DNA of 64,000 bases from Verrucomicrobiota bacterium. Lineage in GTDB: Bacteria > Verrucomicrobiota > Verrucomicrobiia > Limisphaerales > JADJPG01. Both the position numbers and the translations under genes were made by a program. A model generated the notes under the pieces. It saw only the letters and a list, made by a program, of their open reading frames with translations. It was not told the DNA's origin and ran no database searches. The stretch spans positions 1 through 64,000 of the forward strand of contig JADJPG010000104.1 in NCBI GenBank assembly GCA_016713365.1, written 5' to 3'. Within the stretch, counting starts at the first letter, position 1, and the number at the start of each line of letters is the position of its first letter. Positions 1 through 8,040 of the stretch are shown piece after piece.

Positions 1-1308
1 GTCCCGCGGCGGGGCTTGCCGTTCTGGGCGCGGACTACCTTTGGCTCAATCACGTGAATTCGAGGCTGTTGCGGATCAGATGCCCCAGCGGATCGCCAGA
101 AGCTGATCGAGGCACGGTCTTGTCGAAGTTCGGCCTCGGAACCCTCAGTAACTGAATCGATCTCCTTGCCAGCTCGGCGGAGAGATCATTGCACAAGCCG
201 CTTGAACCGGCTGAACGTCGATCAAATCGGCATCATACGAATGCCGAGAACATTGTCGCGCAGCTCGGAAACAAGTCGTTCAATCTCCTCCACCGGCACC
301 GCAAGATCGGTCACTTCAAGACGTGCTGTCACCTGGTTCAGGCGCGATTGGTTCATCACCAGTTCGCCGACCGAATTCACCAAGCCGATCGAATTTCTTT
401 TCCGAAGGAACTCGCACGACTCGAATCTTTCGCCGCCGGTTTACGACCGGTGCTGTTCGATGACGCATCCGCCTTCGCCGCCCCACTTCCTTTGGCGCTT
501 GGACCGGAGGAAGCGACCCCTGCTGCCGCAGGAGTCGCGACAGCAGATACTCTGGGCAACTGCGGCGGGCGCGGGCGCGTTCCCAGCCGATTCAATCGTC
601 AGCTTGCTGCCGTGCCTCCCACGAAGATGAACTACCTCGCGGATCGCATTGGGACGATCGGTCGTGAGCGTGATGTCCCAGCTGATGTTAGCACTGCTCC
701 GGCTGAAGCGCGGCGAGTTCAGGAACAACCGCGGCGTTCGCGACAATTGAGCATCACCCAACGCGCACAGTTCATTCAGGAGCGCAACTGGATTCGTCCC
801 GCAAAGCCATCAATCCCGGATCGGGCCGAAAGTGGATCTTGAACGTCTGGCGAACCGACGTCGATTGCATCACCGCAGACGCCGTCGTTGCCTCCGGATT
901 GCTGCCCTGAAGTTTGCGGGACGCTGAACCAGCCCAGAGCGCAGTGATCGAGGCGACAGCTTTTTCGCTCGCATCGCCCGGAGCCGCCGAACCTCCTGCC
1001 CCGCTTCCAAAGTAAAACCTTGATGCGATCCTTGGAGGCGGGCAGGATCGATCGGTTGTTGTGAGAGCGCCAGCTGGCCCTCGCGAACCCGATCGAGAGC
1101 CGTCTCGACGTGGTGCGTAAACGCGGCGACTGCTTCGAAGCCAAACATCGCGCCGGAACCCTTGATCGTGTGAAAGGCGCGGAAGAGCCGGTTCACCGCC
1201 CACTCGGAATCCGGCCGCTTACGGATCCACCAGCGCAATCTCCTCAATCTGGACGAGCAGATCGTCGGCCTCGAGGAGGAGGGTGGCGGCGGGATTAGGC
1301 TGCGACAT
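1..1308 (-). CDS. cheA: CheA-type chemotaxis histidine kinase, frameshifted and cut by the window edge
   Basis: Pieces of one CheA are readable in order across different frames. The N-terminus starts MSQPNPAATLLLEADDL at an ATG 12 nt after the CheY stop. Next comes the Hpt (P1) domain with the phospho-acceptor histidine in AFHTIKGSGAMFGF (about 1100-1190), then the second regulatory region with TFKIHFRPDPG (about 810-850) and ISWDITLTTD (about 655-690). An Ala/Pro-rich linker follows, then the dimerisation helices LVNSVGELVMNQSRLNQ and LRDNVLGIRMMPI (about 225-400). The start of the ATPase domain, DPLGHLIRNSL, lies near 65-105. At least five frame changes interrupt it. The rest of the ATPase and the CheW-like domain lie outside the window. 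It would phosphorylate CheY from receptor input. The frame changes are probably sequence errors, since domain residues are well kept, but true decay cannot be excluded. Confidence 0.85.
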
Positions 1309-1320
1309 GGTAGATTCACT

Positions 1321-1687
1321 TTAATCGGGGAGAAACTTCTTCGCCACGGCAACCAGCTGCTCGGCTCGGAAGGGCTTCACGATCCAACCGCTCGCGCCGG
1401 CACGCTTGCCCGCCTGCCTTTCTCGTCCTGAGATTCCGTGGTGAGCACTTTGATGGGGACGTGCTGTATTGCGGCGGCGCGCGGACTTGGCGGATGAGCT
1501 CGATGCCGTCCATGTTCGGCATGTTCAAATCGGTGATCAACATGCCGACCGGTGCGCCGGTCAACTTGGTAAGAGCATCCTGGCCGTCGACAGCTTCCAC
1601 CACATCGAAGCCGGCATTGCGCAGCGTGAAATTGATCATCTGCCGCATGCTCGGAGAGTCGTCAGCAGTCATGATGGTTTTGCCCAT
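1321..1687 (-). CDS. cheY: CheY-like single-domain response regulator (two frameshifts)
   Basis: A receiver domain of about 122 residues once two missing bases are restored. The N-terminus MGKTIMTADDSPSMRQM carries the acidic DD pair. The phospho-acceptor Asp is in LITDLNMPNMDG, the conserved Thr in KVLTTESQDEKG, and the Lys in WIVKPF. The frame breaks after LIRQVRA (about 1460-1475) and again in a G/C-rich stretch near 1410. The intact C-terminus AVAKKFLPD ends at a TAA at 1321-1323. The span is 367 nt, two short of a whole number of codons, which fits two single-base deletions. There is no output domain, so it should act by protein contact, with CheA next to it as the phosphodonor. It lies 12 nt after the STAS gene and 12 nt before cheA. 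Confidence 0.85.
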
Positions 1688-1699
1688 GAGAAGTTTGCG

Positions 1700-2011
1700 T
1701 TAGTTGTTGGAGAAAACGTCGAGAGAAAGACCGAGCGACGCGCCCGCGTCTTTGAGAGACTGCGAGACGCCGATCACGACAAATTCCCTGCCCGCCGCAG
1801 CAGCGGTCGCGCGACCGGAGAAAAGCAGCTGGAGGCCAATCACATCGCCGCCGGTGACCTCCGCGAGATCGAGGCGGATCGGACCGGTCGATTGGAGAGC
1901 ATCTTGCAGCGATTCCCTGAGGCTCGTCGCCGAATAGATATCCAGCATGCCGGCCAGTTTGAGCTGACCGTCGGCGGATCGGGTAATGTTAAGGTTCATT
2001 GGAGTGGACAT
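1700..2011 (-). CDS. STAS-domain protein, anti-sigma-antagonist-like
   Basis: About 103 residues starting MSTPMNLNITRSADGQLKLAG, a single STAS fold. ATG 2011 is chosen because the domain begins directly after it; ATG 1999 is an alternative. Genes of this kind often open chemotaxis operons in deltaproteobacteria, Planctomycetes and Verrucomicrobia. In the family the helix after the third strand normally carries a phosphorylatable Ser or Thr (DSSG or DTAG). Here it reads GGDVIGLQLL, so the phospho-site is replaced by Val/Ile. The protein may therefore be a constitutive binding partner and not a phospho-switch. It is the first gene of the STAS-cheY-cheA operon. Confidence 0.8.
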   Translation of the reverse strand: MSTPMNLNITRSADGQLKLAGMLDIYSATSLRESLQDALQSTGPIRLDLAEVTGGDVIGLQLLFSGRATAAAAGREFVVIGVSQSLKDAGASLGLSLDVFSNN

Positions 2012-2483
2012 GGAGTGCTTCGATCCGAACGCTCCAGATCGGGCTGAACACCTGTTCTGGAACCTCACGGGAATTCCATCGAGGAGTAAGTCTGCGCTTA
2101 CCGACCTTCAGGAAGCCCCAGAGCATTTTCTCATTGTTCACTTCGGTCATTGCTCATGTCGTTCGACCTTACCCGGGCAATAAAAATGGCACGCCTCGAT
2201 GAACAGCCATGAGCTGAACTGGGAGTCGTGCCTTCGACTTGGGTGATAAATCCTGCCCGAGAAATACGCTGCCAACCGTTGACAGCCTTTCAAACAAAGG
2301 CTAGTGATCGGCCTTCCTGAAACCACTTAAGGAGATTGGTGAAAAATAGAAGGATCGGGAGACGCGATTCCGTCCGACTTTCAGTTTCCAGCTCCAGTAT
2401 TTGGCTCGCCCAATCTCAAAACCATTTCTTTGCCTCAAACCACCGCCCGTCCTTTACCCCGACCAAGCCAGAGCAATACAATC
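2012..2483. promoter_or_regulatory. Divergent intergenic region between the chemotaxis and MoxR operons
   Basis: No convincing gene is seen here. On the plus strand TTGACA at 2279-2284 is followed after 17 nt by TAGTGA (2302-2307), a weak sigma-70-like pair. The spacer holds a perfect 7-bp inverted repeat, AGCCTTT (2284-2290) and AAAGGCT (2296-2302), with a 5-nt loop, which could be an operator. The MoxR ATG lies about 177 nt further on. The promoter assignment is tentative. Confidence 0.3.
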
Positions 2484-3454
2484 ATGACTCCCCAAAGCAG
2501 AACTTCGTGAGGCCGTGCGGGAACGCGTGGCGGAAGTGGTGGTGGCCAAGACGTGGTGGTGGAGCGCATGTTGATCGCGCTGCTCACCGGCGGCCACCTG
2601 CTCCTGCTCGGCGTGCCGGGAACCGGCGGGCAAGTCGTGAACTCCAGTGGCCAGGGCCGTGGACCTGAAATTCAGCCGCGTGCAGTTCTACCATCGACAT
2701 GCTGCCGTCCGACATTCGATCGGAGATGCTGGATCAAGCGACCGGGAAATTCCGCACCCACCAGGGCCCGGTTTTCACCAACCTCCCCTGCTCGCGGACG
2801 AGATCAACCGCGCTGCTCCCAGGTGCAGACGCGCTGCTTCGAAGCCATGCAGGAACGCAAGGTGACCGTCGGAAACGCACCCACACGCTGCCGATTCCGT
2901 TCCTCGTCATCGCCACCCAGAACCCGATCAGACAGGCGGCACCTTCGAGCTGCCCGGAAGCCCAGCTCGATCCTTCATCCCCTGCCACCGTCTCAACTAT
3001 CCTTCCGCCGCCCAGGAAGAGGAAGTCCTGCGGCGCCAGCTGAAAAATGGGTCCCCAGCGGGCGGGAAGTGGGCGCGATGCCCGAAAACCGCATTCGACA
3101 TGATCGGCGGCGAAACCGGTATGCAAAGTCAGCGATCTGGTCGGTGCGTGGAAACCGTGCAGAACGTCCACGTCGGCGAAGTGTTCATGAAACATTGCGT
3201 GGAATTCGTCCGCCTGCACCCGTTGCCATCCCGCGATAGAGCTCGGATGCTCGCCGCGCGCCGGCTCTCGCATGGTTCAGGCCGCCCGCGCCCGCGCCAT
3301 TCGTGAACGAGCGCGACTACGTGGTGCCCGAGGATCTGTTCGAATCTCGCCGAGGATGTGGTGCTGCACCGTATTCGACTGAGCTACGAGGCGCTCGCCG
3401 AAGGCCCGACGCCCGGAAAAGGTGCTGGAAGAACTGCTCAAACAAGCTCGGGTG
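2484..3454 (+). CDS. MoxR-family AAA+ ATPase (many frameshifts)
   Basis: Fragments in all three frames join into a MoxR ATPase of normal length (about 320 aa). They are PKAELREAVRERVAEVVV, then VVVERMLIALLTGGHLLL, then a disturbed Walker A (GVPGTGG followed by K and S in another frame), then RAVDLKFSRVQF and DMLPSD, Walker B LLADEINRAAP, the sensor-like HTLPIPFLVIATQNPI, and C-terminal RHRIRLSYEALAEG. MoxR ATPases act as chaperones that mature VWA proteins, which fits the DUF58 and VWA genes that follow. Every expected motif is present if single bases are restored, so sequence error is more likely than decay. The stop is placed at a TGA near 3452, just before the DUF58 start. The borders are approximate. 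Confidence 0.8.
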
Positions 3455-3460
3455 ACCACG

Positions 3461-4312
3461 ATGCGCGACAAGGACCATCTCATCCACGAACCGCCGGATT
3501 CCGGCAGTTCGAAATCGCCGTGCGACGGCTGGCCAACGCGCTCAGCTACGGTCAGGAGAGCTCGCCCTTCCTCGGTGCCGGCATCGAATACGTCCAGTCG
3601 CGTCCGTATCAATCTGGCGATCCCGTGAAGTTCATCGACTGGCGTGACGGCGCGCGCAGGACGTTTTCACGTAAGGAATACGAGGCGCCGAAGCAGATGC
3701 CGGTCTACCTGCTGGTCGACACGTCCGCGTCGATGTGCATCAGCCTTGCCGCTCAGCAAGTATGGCTGGGCCGTTCAGATCGCCGGAGGACTCGCCCTCG
3801 CGGCGGTCGATCACATGAACCCGGTTGGCCTCATGTCCGTGGGCGATCGCGATCTGCATCACACTCCCACGCTTTCGCGCAGCACGGTGATGCAATGGAT
3901 GCACCAGCTCCCGCCGCTATCGCCTCGTCGAAGGCACCACACTCGGCCAGCGCGTGCGTGAACTCCTGCCGCGGTCGAGCAACGCTGTCTGTTCGTGGTG
4001 CTGAGTGACCTGCACGACCCCGACGGCATTCCGGCCATCAAGCTGATGGCCCAGAACCACGATTGCGCGGTGCTGCACTTCGAGGATCCAGCGGAACGCG
4101 GTCGCACGGGCGGCGGCATCTATCGCGCCGTCGAAGCCGAAACTGGTCGTGAATTTGTCGCGCACGGACGGAGCCGCTGGTTCGGCGAGGAGAGACTCAC
4201 CAACTAGCACGCGCTGGAGTGGACTATCTCCGACTGCGCACGGACCAGGCCGTTCTGTCCAAGCTGCAATATTTCTTCAAGCATCGCGGTGCCGCACGGA
4301 GGGCCAGCGTGA
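3461..4312 (+). CDS. DUF58 (VWA-like) protein, frameshifted
   Basis: Starts at ATG 3461, MRDKDHL, about 284 residues. Recognisable blocks are FEIAVRRLANALSYGQ, YVQSRPYQSGDPVKFIDWR (the DUF58 signature), EYEAPKQMPVYLLVDTSASM (a MIDAS-like DxSxS), LALAAVDHMNPVGLMSVGD, LFVVLSDLHDPDGIP and the end VDYLRLRTDQAVLSKLQYF. The frame changes near 3650, 3740, 3920 and 3970. DUF58 proteins regularly follow MoxR in Bat-type operons. The end is placed at TGA 4310, which overlaps a GTG start of the next gene. This needs one more base correction, because the uncorrected frame reads on to about 4370. Confidence 0.8.
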
Positions 4313-5262
4313 AGGGCGACAAAACATTTCGACTCGGGGCAGTGTGCCCCAGGAAACCATCAGCAACTTAACCTGGTGGGCGCGTTGGACCGATGCGCCG
4401 TCTCAGAACGCTCCCGTCACAGTTCTGCTGGTGGCGGCATTCTGCGCTGCTTCCCGCAAACCACCCCCACCCTCGTCGCCGCCGCACCGTCCGGCACAAA
4501 TACTCCAGCCTCGGCCTCGCGCTACATCGGCATCGAAGGCAAGGCTTCCCTCGCCCTTCCGCGGGCTGACTATCAAACGCGTCCGCTCGATGACCGCACT
4601 GAACTGATTCTCCGCATCGACAAGGTCACTCCGGTCGCCAGCAACGAGTATCGCTACGATTTCTTTTACATGGGACTGGAACCCGGCGCGTATGACCTCG
4701 CCGACTTTCTTATTCGTCCGGACGGGACTCGGCCACGAGGAACTCGGAAGTTTCGACCCGGGTAAACCTCACTGCTGCCGGAGCATCACGACGGCAAACT
4801 CAACGCCTACGAGCCGCGGTTGTTTCCCGCGGTTGGCGGTTACCGGGTGTTCCTCGGGTTGCTGGCGTTTCTCTGGATCGGCGGCCTCGCGCTTTATCTT
4901 TTCCTCACGCGCAAGAAGCGAGTCATCGAACCGACCGTCGTCGTCCGCGCCCCGCCTACTTTCGCCGAACGCCTGCGCCCGCTAGTAGAGGACGCCGCTG
5001 CGGGCAAACTGAATATCGAAGGCCAGGCGACTCTCGAACGACTACTGATGGGTTACTGGCGCGAGAAACTCAGCCTGCCTGACATGCGAATGGCCGAAGC
5101 TCTCGGACAACTGAAATCACATCGCGAGGCCGGCGAGCTGTTGCGCGCCTGGAACGCTGGCTTCATCAACCCGGCTCTGCTTCCGCGCAGGAGATTGGTT
5201 CTCTTCTCCAGCCCTACCGACAGTTGCCGTCGCCCAACGCTGGGCAAGGAGGCGCGTCGTGA
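4309..5262 (+). CDS. Membrane protein of the Bat-like operon, frameshifted
   Basis: Family not firmly recognised. The proposed start is GTG 4309, six bases after a GGAGG at 4298-4302, overlapping the DUF58 stop. Readable pieces are a first hydrophobic stretch (VTVLLVAAFCAA), a periplasmic domain (RTELILRIDKVTPVASNEY, FFYMGLEPGAYDLADFLI), one clear membrane helix (VFLGLLAFLWIGGLALYLFL) and a cytosolic part with TFAERLRPLVEDAAAGK and LERLLMGYWREKL. It ends QLPSPNAGQGGAS at a TGA that overlaps the GTG start of the next gene. At least three frame changes lie at about 4480, 4740 and 5148. Position and topology resemble the DUF4381/BatD-type subunit of such operons, but this is inference. Confidence 0.6.
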
Positions 5263-6194
5263 GTTTTCATCACCCGTCACTCCTGTGGCTGCTCGCGCTT
5301 CCGCTGGCGTGGGGATTCTGGCAATGGATTCAGCGGGGACATCCCGTCGCACTGCCATTCGACCACGGTCAGCAAAGGGAGGGACGACGCCTGCGCGTGC
5401 TCGTGAATCTCGCTCAGACACTGCCGGCACTTATTCTCGCCGTGGCCGTCTTGATCCTCGCGGGACCGCGTCGACCCGCGCCGCCGGAGAACGAGCGCAT
5501 TCTGAACAACATCATCATCTGTCTCGACGTCTCCGGATCGATGACAGCGTCCTTCGGCAGCATGCGCGGGCGCAACGTGAAGACGCGTTACGATGCCGCC
5601 ATGGAATCCGCGCGCGACTTCTGCGAATACCGGAAAGGCGACGCGTTCGGCCTGACGGTTTTCGGATCGGAATTTCTGCACTGGTTCCCGCCCACCAAGG
5701 AACTTTCCGCCATCCGGAATGCACTGCCCTTCGTGAAGCCGCAGAACCTTCCGCCGTGGTTCAGCGGCACACTCATCGCCGGAGCGCTGCGTGGCTGCAA
5801 GGAGCGTCTCATTCGGACGAAGGAAGGCGATCGCGCCATCATTCTGATCACGGACGGCGGCAGCGCGGACTTCAGCAACGGCGGCGACCGGCAGATCGCG
5901 CAGGAACTGGCTGACCAGAACATCCGGGTGTTCACGATCCTGATTGGCAACGACACCTTCGGCACCGGCGGCATCTACACCGTGGGAGCAGTGACGGGCG
6001 GAAAAGTGTTTCGAGTGGAGGATGCCGGCGCGTTCGAATCGGTCTTCCGCGAGATCGACCAGATGCAAAAGGCGACCTTCAAGCAGACCACGTCCGACTG
6101 GGTAGATTTTTACACGCCACTTTCCATCGCCGGACTCTGCGCCGCCGGGCTTTGGGGCCTGACGCTCCTCGGATTGAGATTTACTCCATGGTGA
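5259..6194 (+). CDS. BatA-like VWA-domain membrane protein
   Basis: 311 aa. GTG 5259 is preceded by AAGGAGG at 5246-5252, and its first bases overlap the previous stop (GTGA), which suggests translational coupling. Membrane helices lie at about residues 8-24, 48-68 and 290-308. Between them is a VWA domain with an intact MIDAS: DVSGSM (about residue 88), the Thr in WFSGTLIAGAL and the Asp in ILITDGG. The arrangement is that of BatA of the aerotolerance-type operon: an inner-membrane protein with the VWA domain facing the periplasm. The upstream MoxR ATPase is the likely maturation factor. The reading frame is unbroken, unlike the genes before it. Confidence 0.85.
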   Translation: MSFHHPSLLWLLALPLAWGFWQWIQRGHPVALPFDHGQQREGRRLRVLVNLAQTLPALILAVAVLILAGPRRPAPPENERILNNIIICLDVSGSMTASFGSMRGRNVKTRYDAAMESARDFCEYRKGDAFGLTVFGSEFLHWFPPTKELSAIRNALPFVKPQNLPPWFSGTLIAGALRGCKERLIRTKEGDRAIILITDGGSADFSNGGDRQIAQELADQNIRVFTILIGNDTFGTGGIYTVGAVTGGKVFRVEDAGAFESVFREIDQMQKATFKQTTSDWVDFYTPLSIAGLCAAGLWGLTLLGLRFTPW

Positions 6195-6201
6195 CCATCG
6201 C

Positions 6202-7224
6202 ATGTTGAAGGAAGAGATCATCATCGCCGCCGTGTATGCCGCCGCTGGAATCGGCGCGTTGGCCGCGCTGGGCGAGTGGCTTCACGCCCGCCGCATCAAG
6301 CGCCTCGCCCGGCTCGCGTTCGGCCCCGACGCCCAGCCGCGCGCATGGACTCGACTGGCTCCGCCGCTGCGCGTGCTGTCGCTTGCCGCAATCGTCTGGT
6401 CGCTCGTGGTCCTGATCGCTTTCGAAGGCGCCAGTCGTCACCGCGACGAAAAGGCTGCCGCCACGCGACATCTGATGGTAATGCTGGATGTCTCCCCGAG
6501 CATGCAGCTGCAGGACGCCGGTGAACGAGGTGCCATCAAACGTTCTGCCCGCGCCGCCGAGCTGCTGCGTTCCGTCATGGAACGCGCCGCCAGCGCCGAG
6601 GTCAAAGTTACCATGGCCTGCTTCTACACCGACGCCATGCCGCTTGTGAAAGAATGCGCCGACCGCGAGGTAATCTGGAATTTCGCTGACGACCTTCCTC
6701 TCCACATCGCCTACCGTCCGGGCAAGACGGATTTGGTGAAGTCACTCAACACGGCGGGCGAGATGGTGAAAGACTTCCCGCGCAAAAGCACCACCGTGCT
6801 CGTTCTCACCGATGGCGACGCCGTGCCGGACTCCGGCTTGAAGCCGATGCCATCCTCCGTCGCGCAAACCATCTTCGCTGGCGTGGGAAACGAATCGCGC
6901 GGCGCGTTCATCGACGGCCATCTCTCACGTCAGGACAGCGCATCGCTTTCCCAACTCGCGCGGCGTCTCGGCGGCCAGTATCACAACGGCAACGTCAAAC
7001 AGGTGCCAAGCGAGATGCTCAGCCGCCTCATCGCACCGGATGAACGTTCCGAGAAATTCAAAATCAGCCTGCGCCTGCTTGCCATGATTCTGCTCGCGAC
7101 TGGCAGCGGCTTGCTGTGCCTGTTGCCCATGTTGCTGGAATACTTCGGCAGCGCCTGGAAACCGCTGGCCCGGGATCAACGCGTTCAACCCGCCAACCGG
7201 CGCACCGCGACTTTGACCGCATGA
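6202..7224 (+). CDS. BatB-like VWA-domain membrane protein
   Basis: 340 aa, ATG 6202, seven bases after the previous stop. Helices lie at about residues 5-26, 52-75 and 284-310. The VWA domain between them has DVSPSM (DxSxS), the Thr in RPGKTDLVKSL and the Asp in VLTDGDAV, so the metal site looks complete. It is a second, diverged VWA protein next to the first, as in BatA/BatB pairs. The pair probably forms an inner-membrane complex with periplasmic VWA faces. What the complex does in Verrucomicrobia is not known. Confidence 0.8.
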   Translation: MLKEEIIIAAVYAAAGIGALAALGEWLHARRIKRLARLAFGPDAQPRAWTRLAPPLRVLSLAAIVWSLVVLIAFEGASRHRDEKAAATRHLMVMLDVSPSMQLQDAGERGAIKRSARAAELLRSVMERAASAEVKVTMACFYTDAMPLVKECADREVIWNFADDLPLHIAYRPGKTDLVKSLNTAGEMVKDFPRKSTTVLVLTDGDAVPDSGLKPMPSSVAQTIFAGVGNESRGAFIDGHLSRQDSASLSQLARRLGGQYHNGNVKQVPSEMLSRLIAPDERSEKFKISLRLLAMILLATGSGLLCLLPMLLEYFGSAWKPLARDQRVQPANRRTATLTA

Positions 7225-7252
7225 CGCTGGAACAATCATCGAGGATTCGCAC

Positions 7253-7999
7253 ATGAAAAAGTTACTCCTCTTTCTCTGGCTGATGATGCCGCTCCCGGTC
7301 ATTGTCTGGCATTACGGACCGGGACAGAAGTGGCTCGCCCGCGATCAGGCGCACGCGTTGATCCAGAAGGCCGAGCAGTTTGAGACGCAGAAGAACTGGC
7401 GCGAAGCGGAGACGCTCTTCCGCGAGGCAGCCGAGAAGATCCGGGGCATGGATGATTCATTGCAGACCCAGCTCGATATCGCGCTCGTGCGCGCCCGCTA
7501 CCGTCAAGGCAGCGCGGTCGAAGCCATCGACATGGCGGACCGGCTGCTCAACGATCCGAAGTTCCAACGTCAGCCCGCGCCGCTCCAACGCGAGGCGCGC
7601 GAACTGGCCAGCCGCATTCATTATCACGCCGCCTGGGTGATGCGCCTCGAAGGTGCGCAAAAGGATCTGTGGATGGAGGAAGCCGAGCTCGCACGGCAGA
7701 ACTTCCGGATGCTTTCCGAATCCACGGCGGCAACCGCGCAGACCAACTATTCCTTCCTGCAGCAAACCAATCTGGAGAGCGCCGTGCGACTCCAGCGCAT
7801 GGGCCTGGTCGAGCTGATGGCCAAACCGTTGCCGGAGGAAGGACAGGCCATGGCCGGCCAGGGACTGACGGAACAAATGGCGCGCCGTCGCGGTCAACGG
7901 GGCAAAGGCACACAGCCGGGCATCGGCGAGGACGGCGATTCGCGCGAACCCCAGAACGGCGCCAGCAACAATCGCTTCCAGGCAGGCCCAGGCTCTTAA
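7253..7999 (+). CDS. TPR-containing membrane-anchored protein of the Bat-like operon
   Basis: 248 aa. ATG 7253 lies seven bases after a GAGGA. The N-terminus MKKLLLFLWLMMPLPVIVW is a signal anchor. Residues ~30-175 are helical with TPR-like spacing (AEQFETQKNWREAETLFREA, then ALVRARYRQGSAVEAIDMAD). The last ~45 residues are Gly/Gln/Arg-rich and probably disordered (ARRRGQRGKGTQPG). A TPR subunit in this place corresponds to BatC/BatE in other Bat operons. It is likely a periplasm-facing scaffold for the two VWA proteins. Confidence 0.7.
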   Translation: MKKLLLFLWLMMPLPVIVWHYGPGQKWLARDQAHALIQKAEQFETQKNWREAETLFREAAEKIRGMDDSLQTQLDIALVRARYRQGSAVEAIDMADRLLNDPKFQRQPAPLQREARELASRIHYHAAWVMRLEGAQKDLWMEEAELARQNFRMLSESTAATAQTNYSFLQQTNLESAVRLQRMGLVELMAKPLPEEGQAMAGQGLTEQMARRRGQRGKGTQPGIGEDGDSREPQNGASNNRFQAGPGS

Positions 8000-8040
8000 C
8001 CGCTCCGTTCCACGATAACTTTTCAACCAAGGACTCACGT

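Noticed and set aside
166..842. Plus-strand open frames at the left edge
   Set aside because: They overlap the recognisable CheA domains on the minus strand and resemble no protein.
2336..2668. Open frame starting before MoxR with a GGAG upstream
   Set aside because: Its N-terminal part has no protein-like pattern and it runs out of frame through the MoxR motifs.
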